Shown here: one piece after another, positions 8,708 through 18,133 of the stretch
Numbering within the stretch: the first letter of the stretch is position 1
Layout of the letters: the number at the start of each line of letters is the position of its first letter
Source of the DNA: Pedobacter sp. HMWF019
GTDB taxonomy: Bacteria > Bacteroidota > Bacteroidia > Sphingobacteriales > Sphingobacteriaceae
Length of the DNA: 64,000 nucleotides
Direction: 5' to 3'
NCBI RefSeq assembly: GCF_003061025.1
Contig: NZ_QAIL01000024.1
Location: forward strand, 41,644-105,643
Notes under the pieces: model-generated
Databases searched by the model: none
Seen by the model: the letters and a program-made list of their open reading frames with translations, nothing else
Told to the model about the DNA's origin: nothing
Position numbers and translations under genes: made by a program

Positions 8708-9967
8708 TTAGTCCATATTCAGCCTTCTGATCATTTCTGTGCTCTGCTGCCGGCCTTGTTCAAGCCTGTCACCGAAAAACTGCTTGGTCTGCTCAAAATG
8801 TTGTTTATACCCTTCCATATCGCCATAGCCAATAATAGAGGACCATTCCCTTACTGCCGAATGAAATTCCAGATCGTCTGCACGGATTTTCTTATCATAC
8901 AGTGCAGCAGTAATGGATTCTTCCAGCAATTCTTCATTTCTGAAAAGGTATTCTACAATGCCTAATCTCAATTTGAACGGAGGTGTTTGACAGATCAGGT
9001 TATCATAGGGGTTTACGCCCAGGCTGTACCAGGCGTCGGCCATACTGAGCAGACTCAGGTGGGAATTGGGTTTTCTTGTACCTGGGCTACCGGCCAGCGA
9101 AAATTCTTTCATGACTTTGTCGTCTAGTAACAGGGGCTTTTGATCTTCATGGAAAATAAAATCTCTGGCTTTATACAGGCGCGTCCTGAATTGGGCTTCT
9201 TCTTCCATAATCATGAGCTTGAACAGCTCTGATTCGGACTGCGCATAACGTTTAACTTGCTGGCGGGCATAGGGATTGAGAATGGCTAAACCACCATAGA
9301 TATGCGCTTTATAACTGAAGATCCTTAAGGTGGTCAGAATCTTTACATTATCAATGCCTCCAATATAAGAGTCATTTTCCCAAGGGAAGAAACCGGCCTC
9401 TTTCCAGGCGGTGCCCATACTTTCAAAACCGACATGCGTTGCTGCCTGTGTATCGGCTACAATCTGGTCGTGAACATGAAAATCCGGGATTTCTACCATA
9501 TCGGATCCTAGGGAAGACAGTAGGTCTGTCATTCGCTGGTAGGCTTCTTTAGTGGTACGGTGAGGAATAATGATCAAAGTTTGACCTACCGGATCAAAGG
9601 CGGGGCCATGGAGAGAATGACAGGTAACGATATTTACATCTGCGGGCAGGTACCGTTCAAACGCAGCTATTTCCGGATGTTTGATGGAGGTCTGTCCACC
9701 AACAATGGCACCGAACTTAGTCGAAGATCCATATTGACTGAGGACCTCTGCTATTTTTTCTGCTTCTACAGCATAAATAATGACATCACATCTGCGGGAT
9801 ACCGCATGACCATCTTCCAAAACGGCAATGCCAAAAGGCTCAAGCTCTTCTTTTAACCTCTCTCTGAACTGTGGTAAATCAGAACCATATACGTGATATC
9901 CTGCCTTTGCAAAACACTTCGCATACAATTTACCCATGTCTCCTAATCCAATAATTCCTACATCCAT
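8708..9967 (-). CDS. tyrA: Prephenate dehydrogenase, yeast TYR1 type
   Basis: Converts prephenate to 4-hydroxyphenylpyruvate in tyrosine synthesis. I place the start at 9967 (MDVGIIGLGDMGKLY) so that the Rossmann motif GLGDMG begins at residue 7; an in-frame ATG at 10006 adds 13 residues with no family support. About 420 residues, much longer than the usual bacterial TyrA of 280-370. The stretches VSRRCDVIIYAVEA, VGGQTSIKHPEI, CHSLHGP, ADTQAATHVGF, GGIDNVK, KPNSHLSLLSM, SLGVNPYDNLICQTPPF and DLEFHSAVREWSS run colinear with what I remember of Saccharomyces TYR1, so it belongs to the fungal-type branch rather than ordinary bacterial TyrA. No chorismate mutase or ACT domain is present. It leads the run TyrA-HPP-M28-receptor. 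Confidence 0.88.
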   Translation of the reverse strand: MDVGIIGLGDMGKLYAKCFAKAGYHVYGSDLPQFRERLKEELEPFGIAVLEDGHAVSRRCDVIIYAVEAEKIAEVLSQYGSSTKFGAIVGGQTSIKHPEIAAFERYLPADVNIVTCHSLHGPAFDPVGQTLIIIPHRTTKEAYQRMTDLLSSLGSDMVEIPDFHVHDQIVADTQAATHVGFESMGTAWKEAGFFPWENDSYIGGIDNVKILTTLRIFSYKAHIYGGLAILNPYARQQVKRYAQSESELFKLMIMEEEAQFRTRLYKARDFIFHEDQKPLLLDDKVMKEFSLAGSPGTRKPNSHLSLLSMADAWYSLGVNPYDNLICQTPPFKLRLGIVEYLFRNEELLEESITAALYDKKIRADDLEFHSAVREWSSIIGYGDMEGYKQHFEQTKQFFGDRLEQGRQQSTEMIRRLNMD

Positions 9968-10019
9968 TTTACCTGAAAATATAAAATATGTACCAAGTAA
10001 GGACAATTATTTGAATTAT

Positions 10020-10053
10020 GAAAAGATATCGGTGATAAAACCGATATCTTTTC
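10020..10053 (-). terminator. Terminator hairpin of PUL A
   Basis: Perfect 13-bp stem GAAAAGATATCGG (10020-10032) with CCGATATCTTTTC (10041-10053), 8-base loop. It starts three bases beyond the GH5 stop codon and precedes the tyrA leader, so it separates the glucan operon from tyrA. Confidence 0.85.
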
Positions 10054-10055
10054 AA

Positions 10056-11771
10056 TTAAAATGCAGATAAAGTAATTTTCTTCAAATCTATACCGCCTTG
10101 TTCGATGAGAATTCTTAATTGATGTGTTCCTTTGCTCAGTTTAACTTTGGATGGAATATCTGTTTGTTTCCGGCCATCAACTGTCAGAACAGCTTTACCT
10201 TTAGAAGAGGTCTCTAATGCAATCGTGTAAAGCCCGGTTTTCTCTGCTGTAAAAGTATACTGAAGCCACTCTCCTTCTTCCGTGTCGCTTACATAAAACT
10301 GGTTTCCGGATTCCCTTTTGATGTCTACCCCATCGTTTCTATATACTCTTCCCCGATTGCCTGCAGTGGTCACGCCTGTCGAACTGTGGTAATCGGCTGT
10401 GTCTTTATCAAAATAGGCATAGCCGTTTCTTCCAAAGTCATAATCTACTGCCGGGATCTCCAGGTTTCCCTTTTCTTTTAACACCCAGTTTTTGAATGGC
10501 CTTGTAGAAGTGGTGTTTACCTGTCTGAACATGGCATCAATCACATCAGGATGTTGGAGATTATGGCCAAACTTCAGATCGTTTTTCAATTGCGTTAAGC
10601 CTTTAAGAGCGGTTTCTTTGGAGGTCTCAGGGCCCTTTTTGTTCCAGTAAGCCAATACCTGCTGATAGTCGGGATTAGACGGAACTTCCAACGGGTTATT
10701 AAAACCTAATTTTTTTAAAGGCCACCAGCACCAGCCGATGTCATTTTTTTCCAGCAGCGAGATGGACTCTGTAAACCAAACGTTGGAGTTCTCCCCTGTC
10801 TCACCAACCCAAACTGGTATCTTGTATTGATCACGCTTTTCAAGAATACCTTTAATGGATTCTGCATTGTTAAAATTCCAATAGCGGTGAAAGCTCAATA
10901 CCATATTGTTGTCCGATAGAGGGAGCATGCCATTGTAATTGTTTCCCCAGCCATTCCCTTCAATAATGATCAGGTGTTTTTGATCCACTCCCCGGATGCC
11001 TTTCGTAATGTCTATGAGTACATCTTTTAAAAGCGTATTCTTTTGTTCCTTTGTGCCATGAGCATCATTTTTTTGATCCTCGAATCCCCAGTTGGGCTCG
11101 TTGAGAATATCGTAACCGCCAATCCATGGTTCTGAAACGTACCTTTCTGCAAGTTTCTTCCAGAGGGCTACGGTTTTACGTTGATTCTCCTTGCTGTCCC
11201 ATAAAGAAGGATGATCCGGGTTCCGATCGGCGATATTCAGGTCATTTCCCTGCCCGCCAGGAGCCGCATGAAGGTCCAGGATCAGGTACATCTGGTTTTC
11301 CCTGCACCAGTTCAGAAGGCTGTCTGTTAAGGCAAAGCCTTTCTCCAGCCAGGTGTCTTTTCCAGATACAGGTTCCTTTTCTATAGGCAAAGTATACAGG
11401 TCATAATGCATGGGCAAACGGACAGAATTGAAACCCCAGGACTTCATGGCCTTGATGTCTTGCCTTGTGGTATGGTTACTGAGCCAGCCTTCATAAAATC
11501 TTGCTGTTTCTGTCTCGCCGATTAAGGATTGGATCCTTTCTCTGATCTTATATTGCTGCCCTTCCTGTTGAAGGCCCAGCATATAGCCTTCCTGTACCAT
11601 CCAGCCTCCAAGACCAACGCCCCGGAGCAAAACTTCTTTCCCCTTCTCATCCACTATTTTTTTCCCATCCGCCTTTAAGAAACCTTGTGCATTTGTATAC
11701 AAAGGAAGAGCGCATAGGAGCGTATAAAAGGAAAGGGCCAGCGCAACTTTCCTGATCTGGTTCATGTTCAT
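10056..11771 (-). CDS. GH5 family beta-glucanase with C-terminal CBM6/35-like domain
   Basis: Secreted glycoside hydrolase (571 residues, signal peptide ending TNAQ at about 29). The GH5 barrel has RGVGLGGWMVQEGYML near the start, FNSVRLPMHY, acid/base Glu225 in DILNEPNWG and nucleophile Glu324 in WVGETGENSN. This pattern resembles exo-beta-1,3/1,6-glucanase or glucosidase branches (BglC-like) more than cellulases. Residues 450-571 form a jelly-roll carbohydrate-binding module of the CBM6/35 kind (GEWLQYTFTAEKTGLYTIAL). The ATG directly abuts the GH30 stop codon, implying translational coupling. With GH30 it likely finishes degradation of beta-1,6- or mixed beta-glucan; exact linkage is inferred. 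Confidence 0.85.
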   Translation of the reverse strand: MNMNQIRKVALALSFYTLLCALPLYTNAQGFLKADGKKIVDEKGKEVLLRGVGLGGWMVQEGYMLGLQQEGQQYKIRERIQSLIGETETARFYEGWLSNHTTRQDIKAMKSWGFNSVRLPMHYDLYTLPIEKEPVSGKDTWLEKGFALTDSLLNWCRENQMYLILDLHAAPGGQGNDLNIADRNPDHPSLWDSKENQRKTVALWKKLAERYVSEPWIGGYDILNEPNWGFEDQKNDAHGTKEQKNTLLKDVLIDITKGIRGVDQKHLIIIEGNGWGNNYNGMLPLSDNNMVLSFHRYWNFNNAESIKGILEKRDQYKIPVWVGETGENSNVWFTESISLLEKNDIGWCWWPLKKLGFNNPLEVPSNPDYQQVLAYWNKKGPETSKETALKGLTQLKNDLKFGHNLQHPDVIDAMFRQVNTTSTRPFKNWVLKEKGNLEIPAVDYDFGRNGYAYFDKDTADYHSSTGVTTAGNRGRVYRNDGVDIKRESGNQFYVSDTEEGEWLQYTFTAEKTGLYTIALETSSKGKAVLTVDGRKQTDIPSKVKLSKGTHQLRILIEQGGIDLKKITLSAF

Positions 11772-13205
11772 TTATTTAATAATTAAGGTACTGATGGAAT
11801 GCGGCATGCTGGTCGTTTCAGCAGCTTCGCCTTTCATCCAAATGTAATAAGGTACTGCCTTGTCTGAGTGGTTCATCACTACGACAACTACTGACCCGTC
11901 GGGGTTTAGGAAAGAAGTGGTTAACAGATTGTCGCGGCTTGAAGAGCTGGAAATTCTTTTTGCTCCGTTTTGAATGAACTTTGAAAACTGACCGATGTAA
12001 TAATAGGCATTGGTATAGACCAGCTTTCCTGTTTTTGTGTCGGCATGTATAGGTGCGAAACAAAAATTCCCCACATGGTTGGGGCCACCGTTTTCATCTA
12101 ATAATACATTCCAATCTGTCCAGGCTACTGTACCAGCGTTAAAGTCATTGATCATGGAATAGCCATACCGCTCGCCCAGCGCCCAGTCTTTTAACCTGCT
12201 AGGGTCAAATTTTTCTTCACAGCCTTCGGTAAAGATCAGGTGTTTATCCGGAAAAGCTTCTGCAACCCGCTTCAGGTTTTCAAACTGCATTCCGGCCCCG
12301 GTCCAGGTTTCATACCAGTGATAACCTATACCCCAAACATATTTAGCTGCGTCTGCATCTTCCAGCAAGGTACTGGCACGTTGAAAAATCAAGTCACGGT
12401 TGTGGTCCCAGGCAATCAGTTTCTTATCTGCCAAACCTTCTTTGTGAAGCGTCGGCCCTAAGAAATTTTTGATGAAATCCCTTTCTTCCTCTGCTGTATA
12501 GATACAGGATTCCCATTTTTGTTTGGCCATAGGTTCATTTTGTACCGTTAAACCCCAAACCGGAATTCCCAATGCTTCATAGGTTTTGATAAATTTGACA
12601 TAGTGGTTGGCCCAGCTTTGTCTGAATTCCGGTTTCAGTTTTCCTCCCTGTAGTACATTGTTGTTGTCCTTCATCCAGGCAGGTGGACTCCACGGGCTTA
12701 CATATAAAGGCAGTTTTCCACCGGCAGCTTCAATAGCCTGTTTAATAAAAGGAATACGGTATTTCTTATCGTGACTGACATTGAATGATTTTAAACTTGC
12801 ATCATTTTCTGCCAGATATCCATAGCTTTCTGTAGAAAAGTCACTACTTGCAATAGAGGTCCTGGCTAAGGTATAACCGATTCCTTTATCCTTGCTGTAA
12901 TAAGCCGTTAAAAATTCTTTCTGCGCTGCCTTAGGTAGTTTAGCAAAAGTCTCTGCAGATGCGTCTGTTAAAGCTCCTCCAATTCCCATAAAGGTCTGAA
13001 AGGTTTTTGAAGGATCGACAAAGACACTGATCTGTGTCTCCATTGGCTGTTTAAAGGTTTTAAAATGTAGTTTTTCTGTTTCTGAAATCCGGAGTTCTGT
13101 TTGGTCTGCCGTAGTGTAAACGGTTACGGACTTTTCTCCTTCTCCCCGGCTTTGTGCCATTAAAAGTGAGGGTACCAGGACAAGGGCTAAAAAAAATTGC
13201 TTCAT
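11772..13205 (-). CDS. GH30 family endo-beta-1,6-glucanase / glucosylceramidase-like enzyme
   Basis: 477 residues with signal peptide (MKQFFLALVLVPSLLMAQ). Typical GH30 architecture: GIGGALTDASAETF, YTLARTSIASSDFS, LYVSPWSPPAWMKDN, acid/base Glu224 in LTVQNEPMA, nucleophile Glu327 in LIFTEGCEE, and a C-terminal beta-sandwich (about 400-477) ending in SISTLIIK. This form is shared by glucosylceramidases and by subfamily 3 beta-1,6-glucanases. In Bacteroides thetaiotaomicron a SusC/D-linked GH30_3 is the key endo-beta-1,6-glucanase of a fungal glucan PUL; the same context here makes that the best guess. It follows SusD after a hairpin. Confidence 0.88.
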   Translation of the reverse strand: MKQFFLALVLVPSLLMAQSRGEGEKSVTVYTTADQTELRISETEKLHFKTFKQPMETQISVFVDPSKTFQTFMGIGGALTDASAETFAKLPKAAQKEFLTAYYSKDKGIGYTLARTSIASSDFSTESYGYLAENDASLKSFNVSHDKKYRIPFIKQAIEAAGGKLPLYVSPWSPPAWMKDNNNVLQGGKLKPEFRQSWANHYVKFIKTYEALGIPVWGLTVQNEPMAKQKWESCIYTAEEERDFIKNFLGPTLHKEGLADKKLIAWDHNRDLIFQRASTLLEDADAAKYVWGIGYHWYETWTGAGMQFENLKRVAEAFPDKHLIFTEGCEEKFDPSRLKDWALGERYGYSMINDFNAGTVAWTDWNVLLDENGGPNHVGNFCFAPIHADTKTGKLVYTNAYYYIGQFSKFIQNGAKRISSSSSRDNLLTTSFLNPDGSVVVVVMNHSDKAVPYYIWMKGEAAETTSMPHSISTLIIK

Positions 13206-13247
13206 GTATCTAAGTATAATAAATAATAATTCTGGGCAAATGTAAGG

Positions 13248-13273
13248 CGGAGGGCATTAAAAAATGCCCTCCG
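13248..13273 (-). other. Intercistronic hairpin between SusD and GH30
   Basis: Perfect stem CGGAGGGCATT (13248-13258) with AATGCCCTCCG (13263-13273), 4-base A loop, no U tail on the minus strand. It lies between the SusD stop (13280) and the GH30 start (13205). Probably an mRNA stability or processing element rather than a full terminator. Confidence 0.7.
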
Positions 13274-13279
13274 GCCTGA

Positions 13280-14803
13280 TTAATATCCTGGATTTTGTGT
13301 CAATTTACCTGTCGTTACGTCGTTTGCAGGAATAGGAAGCAGTTCGTGTTTGTTCTTTGTAAAGCCCAATGGTCCTAGTTCCTGCTCGGCCAGTCCCCAC
13401 CGTACCAGGTCAAGGAAACGAAAGCCTTCAAAGGCCAGTTCCAATTGTCTTTCGGTAACAATAGCCTGGAACAAGGCTGTACCACTAGCTGTTACCTCCG
13501 GCATTCCAGAACGGTCACGGACCTTTTTAAGTTCCCTTCTCGAGCCAGGTTCATCTCCTGCCCGGTAATCTGCTTCTGCAGCCATCAGCAATACATCAGC
13601 ATAGCGCATAAACCGCCAGTTGGTTCCGTAATTTAATTCAGCAACCGTACCTCCGGACTGGCTGGCATAAGAACCATATTTCCTTTGAAAACAACCATCA
13701 AAATCATAAATTCCGGTTGAAGGGAAATTTCCTCCTGCCGCTTTAAGTTCTTCGATAGACATAATGGTATTCTTTCTTCTGGTCACGTCACCCGCAGCAA
13801 CAAAGGCATTATACAATTTTCGTTTGGCCAGGTTCATACCCCATCCACCTAATAAAGAATCTCCTGGTGCCATTACATAAGGCGCATCTGCTCTTGGACC
13901 CCAAAGCTGAATATGAATATTACTCTCCGGTGTCTTGCTCCAGGGGAAATTTCCGTAATCATAGGCAGATACATTTGAATAAGAGATCTCAAACAAGGAT
14001 TCTTTCCCAAACTCTCCTTTTTTGGAGAAAGCAAAGGCCGTACTGGATTCCAGGTCATACTCTTTAGAATTGATCACGTCATTCAGGTACTTCACGGCTT
14101 CTGTCCAGTTTTGCTGATACAAATAAGCTTTCCCAAGCAAGGCTTGTGCTGCACCTTTTGAAGCCCGGAATTTATCTGCAGCACCGTATGCGCTTTTTAA
14201 AGGCAGCGCATCTATGGCTTGTTTCAAATCCGCTTCAATGAGTTTGTAAATCTCTGCTTTTGCTTTACGGCCTGTAGTGGAGTATTGAGCTGGGTCTATA
14301 TCGCCAGTAACCAAGGGTACATCTCCCCATAAGGTAACAAGATCGAAATAATTATACGCCCGTAAAAATTTGGCCTCCGCAATAACCCTTTTTCTAATGT
14401 CGGATTCTGGCTGAACTTTATTGATGATTTTATTTGCCCGGTAAACTGCCATATAACATTTTTGCCAGGTTTTAGAAACCTTGTCATTTTGAGGGGTTGC
14501 TCTGTATTTGTCCAGATCCTGATAGCCTGGCTGATCGCCATCATTAGCTCCTCCAGCATTGCTTTCATCTGAAGGCATTATTTTTAACATCAGCATGCTA
14601 TTCCATCCGCCGTTCCAATAATCAGACTGCATAATATCATATACGGCAATAATGGCCAGATTGGCATCAGCATCTGTTTTATAGAATTCATCTTCTGATA
14701 GTTTTCCTGGAATTTCCTGATCTAGAAAACTTTTTTTGCAGCCGCTGAAGATCAAGGTAGCAGCTGTACAAAACAGGATCATTTTTATAATTGTTCTGTT
14801 CAT
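13280..14803 (-). CDS. susD: SusD-like glycan-binding lipoprotein (PUL A)
   Basis: Surface lipoprotein that caps the SusC channel and captures oligosaccharides; 507 residues. Signal peptide with lipobox and acylated Cys22 (IFSGCKKSF). TPR-like SusD/RagB helices are evident (KRVIAEAKFLRAYNYFDLVTLWGDVPLV, AAQALLGKAYLYQQNW) and the family C-terminus is intact (RQLELAFEGFRFLDLVRWG, HELLPIPANDV, LTQNPGY). It starts 16 bases after the SusC stop. Aromatic residues suited to beta-glucan binding are present but specificity cannot be read from sequence. Confidence 0.93.
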   Translation of the reverse strand: MNRTIIKMILFCTAATLIFSGCKKSFLDQEIPGKLSEDEFYKTDADANLAIIAVYDIMQSDYWNGGWNSMLMLKIMPSDESNAGGANDGDQPGYQDLDKYRATPQNDKVSKTWQKCYMAVYRANKIINKVQPESDIRKRVIAEAKFLRAYNYFDLVTLWGDVPLVTGDIDPAQYSTTGRKAKAEIYKLIEADLKQAIDALPLKSAYGAADKFRASKGAAQALLGKAYLYQQNWTEAVKYLNDVINSKEYDLESSTAFAFSKKGEFGKESLFEISYSNVSAYDYGNFPWSKTPESNIHIQLWGPRADAPYVMAPGDSLLGGWGMNLAKRKLYNAFVAAGDVTRRKNTIMSIEELKAAGGNFPSTGIYDFDGCFQRKYGSYASQSGGTVAELNYGTNWRFMRYADVLLMAAEADYRAGDEPGSRRELKKVRDRSGMPEVTASGTALFQAIVTERQLELAFEGFRFLDLVRWGLAEQELGPLGFTKNKHELLPIPANDVTTGKLTQNPGY

Positions 14804-14819
14804 GATTCGATTATCTTAG

Positions 14820-17800
14820 TTAAAAAGTAAATGAGATGCCTGCCAATGCTTTTCTCGCAGTTGGATAAGTACCTCTGTCAATTCCAAGACTGTTACCGCC
14901 TGCGTTTCCTCCTTCCGGATCTAAGCCTTTGTATTTGGTGAAAGTGAAAAAGTCATCGAGTGAAACATAGATCCTCGCATTTTTAATCTTTAATTTGCTG
15001 GAGATAGAATTTGGAAGGGTATAACCGAGTTGTAACTGGCGAATCCGGGCAAAAGACCCATCGAAAACCATTTTATCACTGTTATAAGCTTTAGCATCGG
15101 CATTTGCACTAAAGAAATTATTGGTACTGCCATCTCCGGTCCAGCGGTCTGTATAGAAAAATTCTGGTTTATTGGATGTCCTGCGGTCATTCCTTACAAA
15201 TCCCATTAACACCTGATTTCCTTTGGATCCTTGAATAAAGGTTAAAAAATCAAATCCTTTATAGCTGAAGTTTAACCGAAGCCCGTAAGTAAAGTCTGGA
15301 ACTGCATCACCGATATAGGTTTGATCAGTATCCGAAATCTGTCCGTCCTTATTCGTGTCTAAAATAACAGGATCTCCTGGTTTAGGTTTATAACCAGTCA
15401 GCTTATTTTGGGCAATGTATTGGTCTATTTGTGCCTGGTTCTGGAAAATTCCATCCGTTTTATATCCCCTGAAATACCAGATTGGAAGTCCTGCTTCAAA
15501 ACGGGTAGCCGTCCATCCTGTACCAACGCCCGCGCCGTCAATAACCGGGTAGAGCGGGTTGGTTCTGGTTACCTTATTTTTGTAAGTACTTAAATTAGCG
15601 CCAATTTCATATTTAAAGGCATGATCATTTCCATTATTATAACTGAATTCAAATTCCCAACCCTTGTTTTCTACATCACCACTGTTTACTGTATTTAAAA
15701 CATTTCCAACAAAATAGGGGTTCGCACCAAACGTCAGTAGATCTTTTGTTGTCTTTTTGTACCAATCTACGGATAGTGTAAAACGGTTGTTCATAAAATT
15801 AAAATCTGCCCCAAAGTCAAGTTGCTCACTTTTTTCCCAGGTCAGATCAAAATTGGGTAAATTGGTTGGTGAGGCTCCAAGCACAAAGTTTCCGTTGGCA
15901 TCTGTATATTTAGAATCCTGCGATATCGAGTTTAAATACTCTCCAATTGCCACATTGGATAAACTTCCGTTTTGACCCCAGCTTGCTCTTAATTTGGCAT
16001 AATTTATAACACTGGAAACATTTTCAGCAAAAAAGTCCTCTTTGGACAGGATCCAGCCTGCTGATACCGACGGATAAGTACCCCATTTGTGACCAGCTGC
16101 AAATAGAGAAGATCCATCTTTTCTAACCGTAGCCGAAATTAAATACCGGTCTTTATAATCATAGTTTAGCCTTCCATAATAAGATACAAGTGTAGAATTA
16201 TTGTACTGTCCATATATTTTTGCCAATTTATCTGGCGTATCCTGTACAAAATCCGGATAAGCCCACTTATCCTGGTCTTTAAAGATTCCAGAATAGCTTC
16301 CGCCAAGATTATTGTACATTTTTTTTAGCGCAGATGTACCGGCCATTACACTAAAATTATGCTCATTAATTCTTTTTGAATAGGTCACAAAGTTTTCCCA
16401 TTGCCAATTGAAATAATTATTCTGATAGTCTGAACCGTTGGTTATGTTGTTCAATTTTTCACTGGAATACCATGTTTTTGGATTCCATGCATGGTTTCTT
16501 ACAAAGGCAGCATCAATACCAAAACGGGTAGTGAAAGTTAAACCTTCCAGAGGGGTAACATCGGCAAACATATTCCCAACTACCTTATTTTGTGTAGTTT
16601 GAGTATGGGTGGTTTCTATCTGTGCCAGTGGATTTCCATATTCTCCCTGGATAAATCTGGAAATGCCATAGTAATTGCCATTAGCATCCTTTACCAGTGG
16701 ATTACCTGCATTAATTGCGTTTTGAACATGAGCAGGTAATGCTCCTGTATAGGTAACCGGCGTAATGGGATCAAATGCCATCATACTTCCAATTACAGAT
16801 CCATATTCGGTATTCTCAGGAATGCCGCGGCTCGTAAAGTTGGAGTAGGACAAGCGTTCCCCCACTTTAAGCCAGGATTTCATTTTATGATCTGAATTTA
16901 TCCTGAATGTATAACGGTCAAATTTGGCTTTGTCGCCCCCAACAATACCTTGTTGCGTAAAATAGGTTGCTCCAAGTAAATAGGTTGACTTCTCATTTCC
17001 GCCGCTAAAGTTTAAAGTATGGTGTTGCTGAGGGGCATTTTTCAAAACCTCTTTCGTCCAGTCTGTCCCTAAGCCTACCGCAGCAACTTCGGCATCAGTA
17101 GGTGCATTTTGGCCTGCCTCTTTCATGTATTGCTGGTATTCAGGTGCATTCATCATTTTGGTAAAATTCCTGGCAGACTGCTGGCCCAACTGGAAGGTAT
17201 AATTTACATCCATGGTGTTTGGCTTCCCCGATTTAGTGGTGATGATCACCACCCCATTGGCGCCTTCTGCACCATATATTGCCGCAGATGCTGCATCTTT
17301 TAAAATCTCTAATGAACTGACCTCTGAAGGATCCAAATATTCTATTCCTCCTGCACGTACGCCGTCTACGATATAAAGTGGCTCAGAACTTTTATTGGAT
17401 CCAGTTCCTCTTACACGAATGCTAAGGGCAGAACCTGGTGCTCCTGAATTGGGAGATACCGTAACTCCTGCCGTTCTGCCTTGTAAGGCCTGGTCAATCC
17501 TGCTGGAGGAAACTGTTTTCAATTCTTCTGCTTTAATGGAAGATATAGCTCCGGTAACCAGGCTCCTCTTTTGGGTGCCATAGCCAACCACAACTACCTC
17601 GTTAAGTTTGTTGTCTTCTTCTTCCAATACGATTTGTACCGGGCCGCTACCTGTTACAGTAAATGTTTTGGCCTTCATTCCAATCTGGGAAAAGACCAAT
17701 ACTGAATTGTTTCCGGGAACTGTGATTACAAAACCTCCGGTTGCATTAGTACTAACCCCTTTTTGTGTACCCTGTATCTTCACAGAAACCCCGGGAAGCG

Positions 17801-17915
17801 GATTTCCATCTGAAGCGGTAACTTTTCCCGTCACATTTATTCCCTGGGCATTGGTCAGAAAGGGAACAAGGAGTAAACAGGAAATGAAGAAAATGAGTGT
17901 AATTCTTCTTTTCAT
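14820..17915 (-). CDS. susC: SusC-like TonB-dependent oligosaccharide importer (PUL A)
   Basis: Outer-membrane importer of about 1031 residues. I use the ATG at 17915, which opens the signal peptide MKRRITLIFFISCLLLVPFL; the upstream ATG at 17951 adds 12 residues. Domains: carboxypeptidase-regulatory-like domain (about 25-100, VTGKVTASDGNPLPGVSVKI), TonB-box region (NEVVVVGYGTQKRSLVTGA), plug (about 120-235, PLYIVDGVRAG, ILKDAASAAIYGAEGANGVV), barrel, and terminal Phe (ISFTF). No STN domain, so not anti-sigma coupled, consistent with control by the separate LuxR-type regulator upstream. The 218-base leader carries phased direct repeats. Confidence 0.94.
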   Translation of the reverse strand: MKRRITLIFFISCLLLVPFLTNAQGINVTGKVTASDGNPLPGVSVKIQGTQKGVSTNATGGFVITVPGNNSVLVFSQIGMKAKTFTVTGSGPVQIVLEEEDNKLNEVVVVGYGTQKRSLVTGAISSIKAEELKTVSSSRIDQALQGRTAGVTVSPNSGAPGSALSIRVRGTGSNKSSEPLYIVDGVRAGGIEYLDPSEVSSLEILKDAASAAIYGAEGANGVVIITTKSGKPNTMDVNYTFQLGQQSARNFTKMMNAPEYQQYMKEAGQNAPTDAEVAAVGLGTDWTKEVLKNAPQQHHTLNFSGGNEKSTYLLGATYFTQQGIVGGDKAKFDRYTFRINSDHKMKSWLKVGERLSYSNFTSRGIPENTEYGSVIGSMMAFDPITPVTYTGALPAHVQNAINAGNPLVKDANGNYYGISRFIQGEYGNPLAQIETTHTQTTQNKVVGNMFADVTPLEGLTFTTRFGIDAAFVRNHAWNPKTWYSSEKLNNITNGSDYQNNYFNWQWENFVTYSKRINEHNFSVMAGTSALKKMYNNLGGSYSGIFKDQDKWAYPDFVQDTPDKLAKIYGQYNNSTLVSYYGRLNYDYKDRYLISATVRKDGSSLFAAGHKWGTYPSVSAGWILSKEDFFAENVSSVINYAKLRASWGQNGSLSNVAIGEYLNSISQDSKYTDANGNFVLGASPTNLPNFDLTWEKSEQLDFGADFNFMNNRFTLSVDWYKKTTKDLLTFGANPYFVGNVLNTVNSGDVENKGWEFEFSYNNGNDHAFKYEIGANLSTYKNKVTRTNPLYPVIDGAGVGTGWTATRFEAGLPIWYFRGYKTDGIFQNQAQIDQYIAQNKLTGYKPKPGDPVILDTNKDGQISDTDQTYIGDAVPDFTYGLRLNFSYKGFDFLTFIQGSKGNQVLMGFVRNDRRTSNKPEFFYTDRWTGDGSTNNFFSANADAKAYNSDKMVFDGSFARIRQLQLGYTLPNSISSKLKIKNARIYVSLDDFFTFTKYKGLDPEGGNAGGNSLGIDRGTYPTARKALAGISFTF

Positions 17916-17954
17916 ACGAATTTGATTTAGGTTTATAATTTGGTTTGGCATTCA

Positions 17955-17972
17955 CCAGATTTGGGGATCTGG
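17955..17972. other. Small hairpin in the PUL A susC leader
   Basis: CCAGAT (17955-17960) pairs with ATCTGG (17967-17972), 6-base loop, 40 bases ahead of the chosen susC start. Could affect leader stability; no further evidence. Confidence 0.35.
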
Positions 17973-18019
17973 CTTGATCAAATGTATCATGTACGGAAGG
18001 TGAATTGATTTTTTAACCA

Positions 18020-18091
18020 CACTACACCAACCCTACAGTGGGTTCAGAAACCCATTTCTAAAGACATTGTAAGCACTACATGAGCACTACA
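18020..18091 (-). promoter_or_regulatory. Phased CACTACA repeats, candidate operator for PUL A regulator
   Basis: Four heptamers on the plus strand: CACTACA 18020-18026, CCCTACA 18031-18037, CACTACA 18074-18080 and CACTACA 18085-18091. Within each pair the spacing is exactly 11 bases and the pairs are 54 bases apart, so all four fall near the same helix face. A 6-bp hairpin TGGGTT/AACCCA (18039-18054) sits between the pairs. They lie between the regulator stop and the susC start, 105-195 bases ahead of susC. Direct repeats one turn apart fit a LuxR/GerE-type dimeric activator; binding is inference. Confidence 0.5.
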
Positions 18092-18133
18092 AACAAAAAA
18101 CAACCAACTGATTAACAACAGATTAAATCAGAA

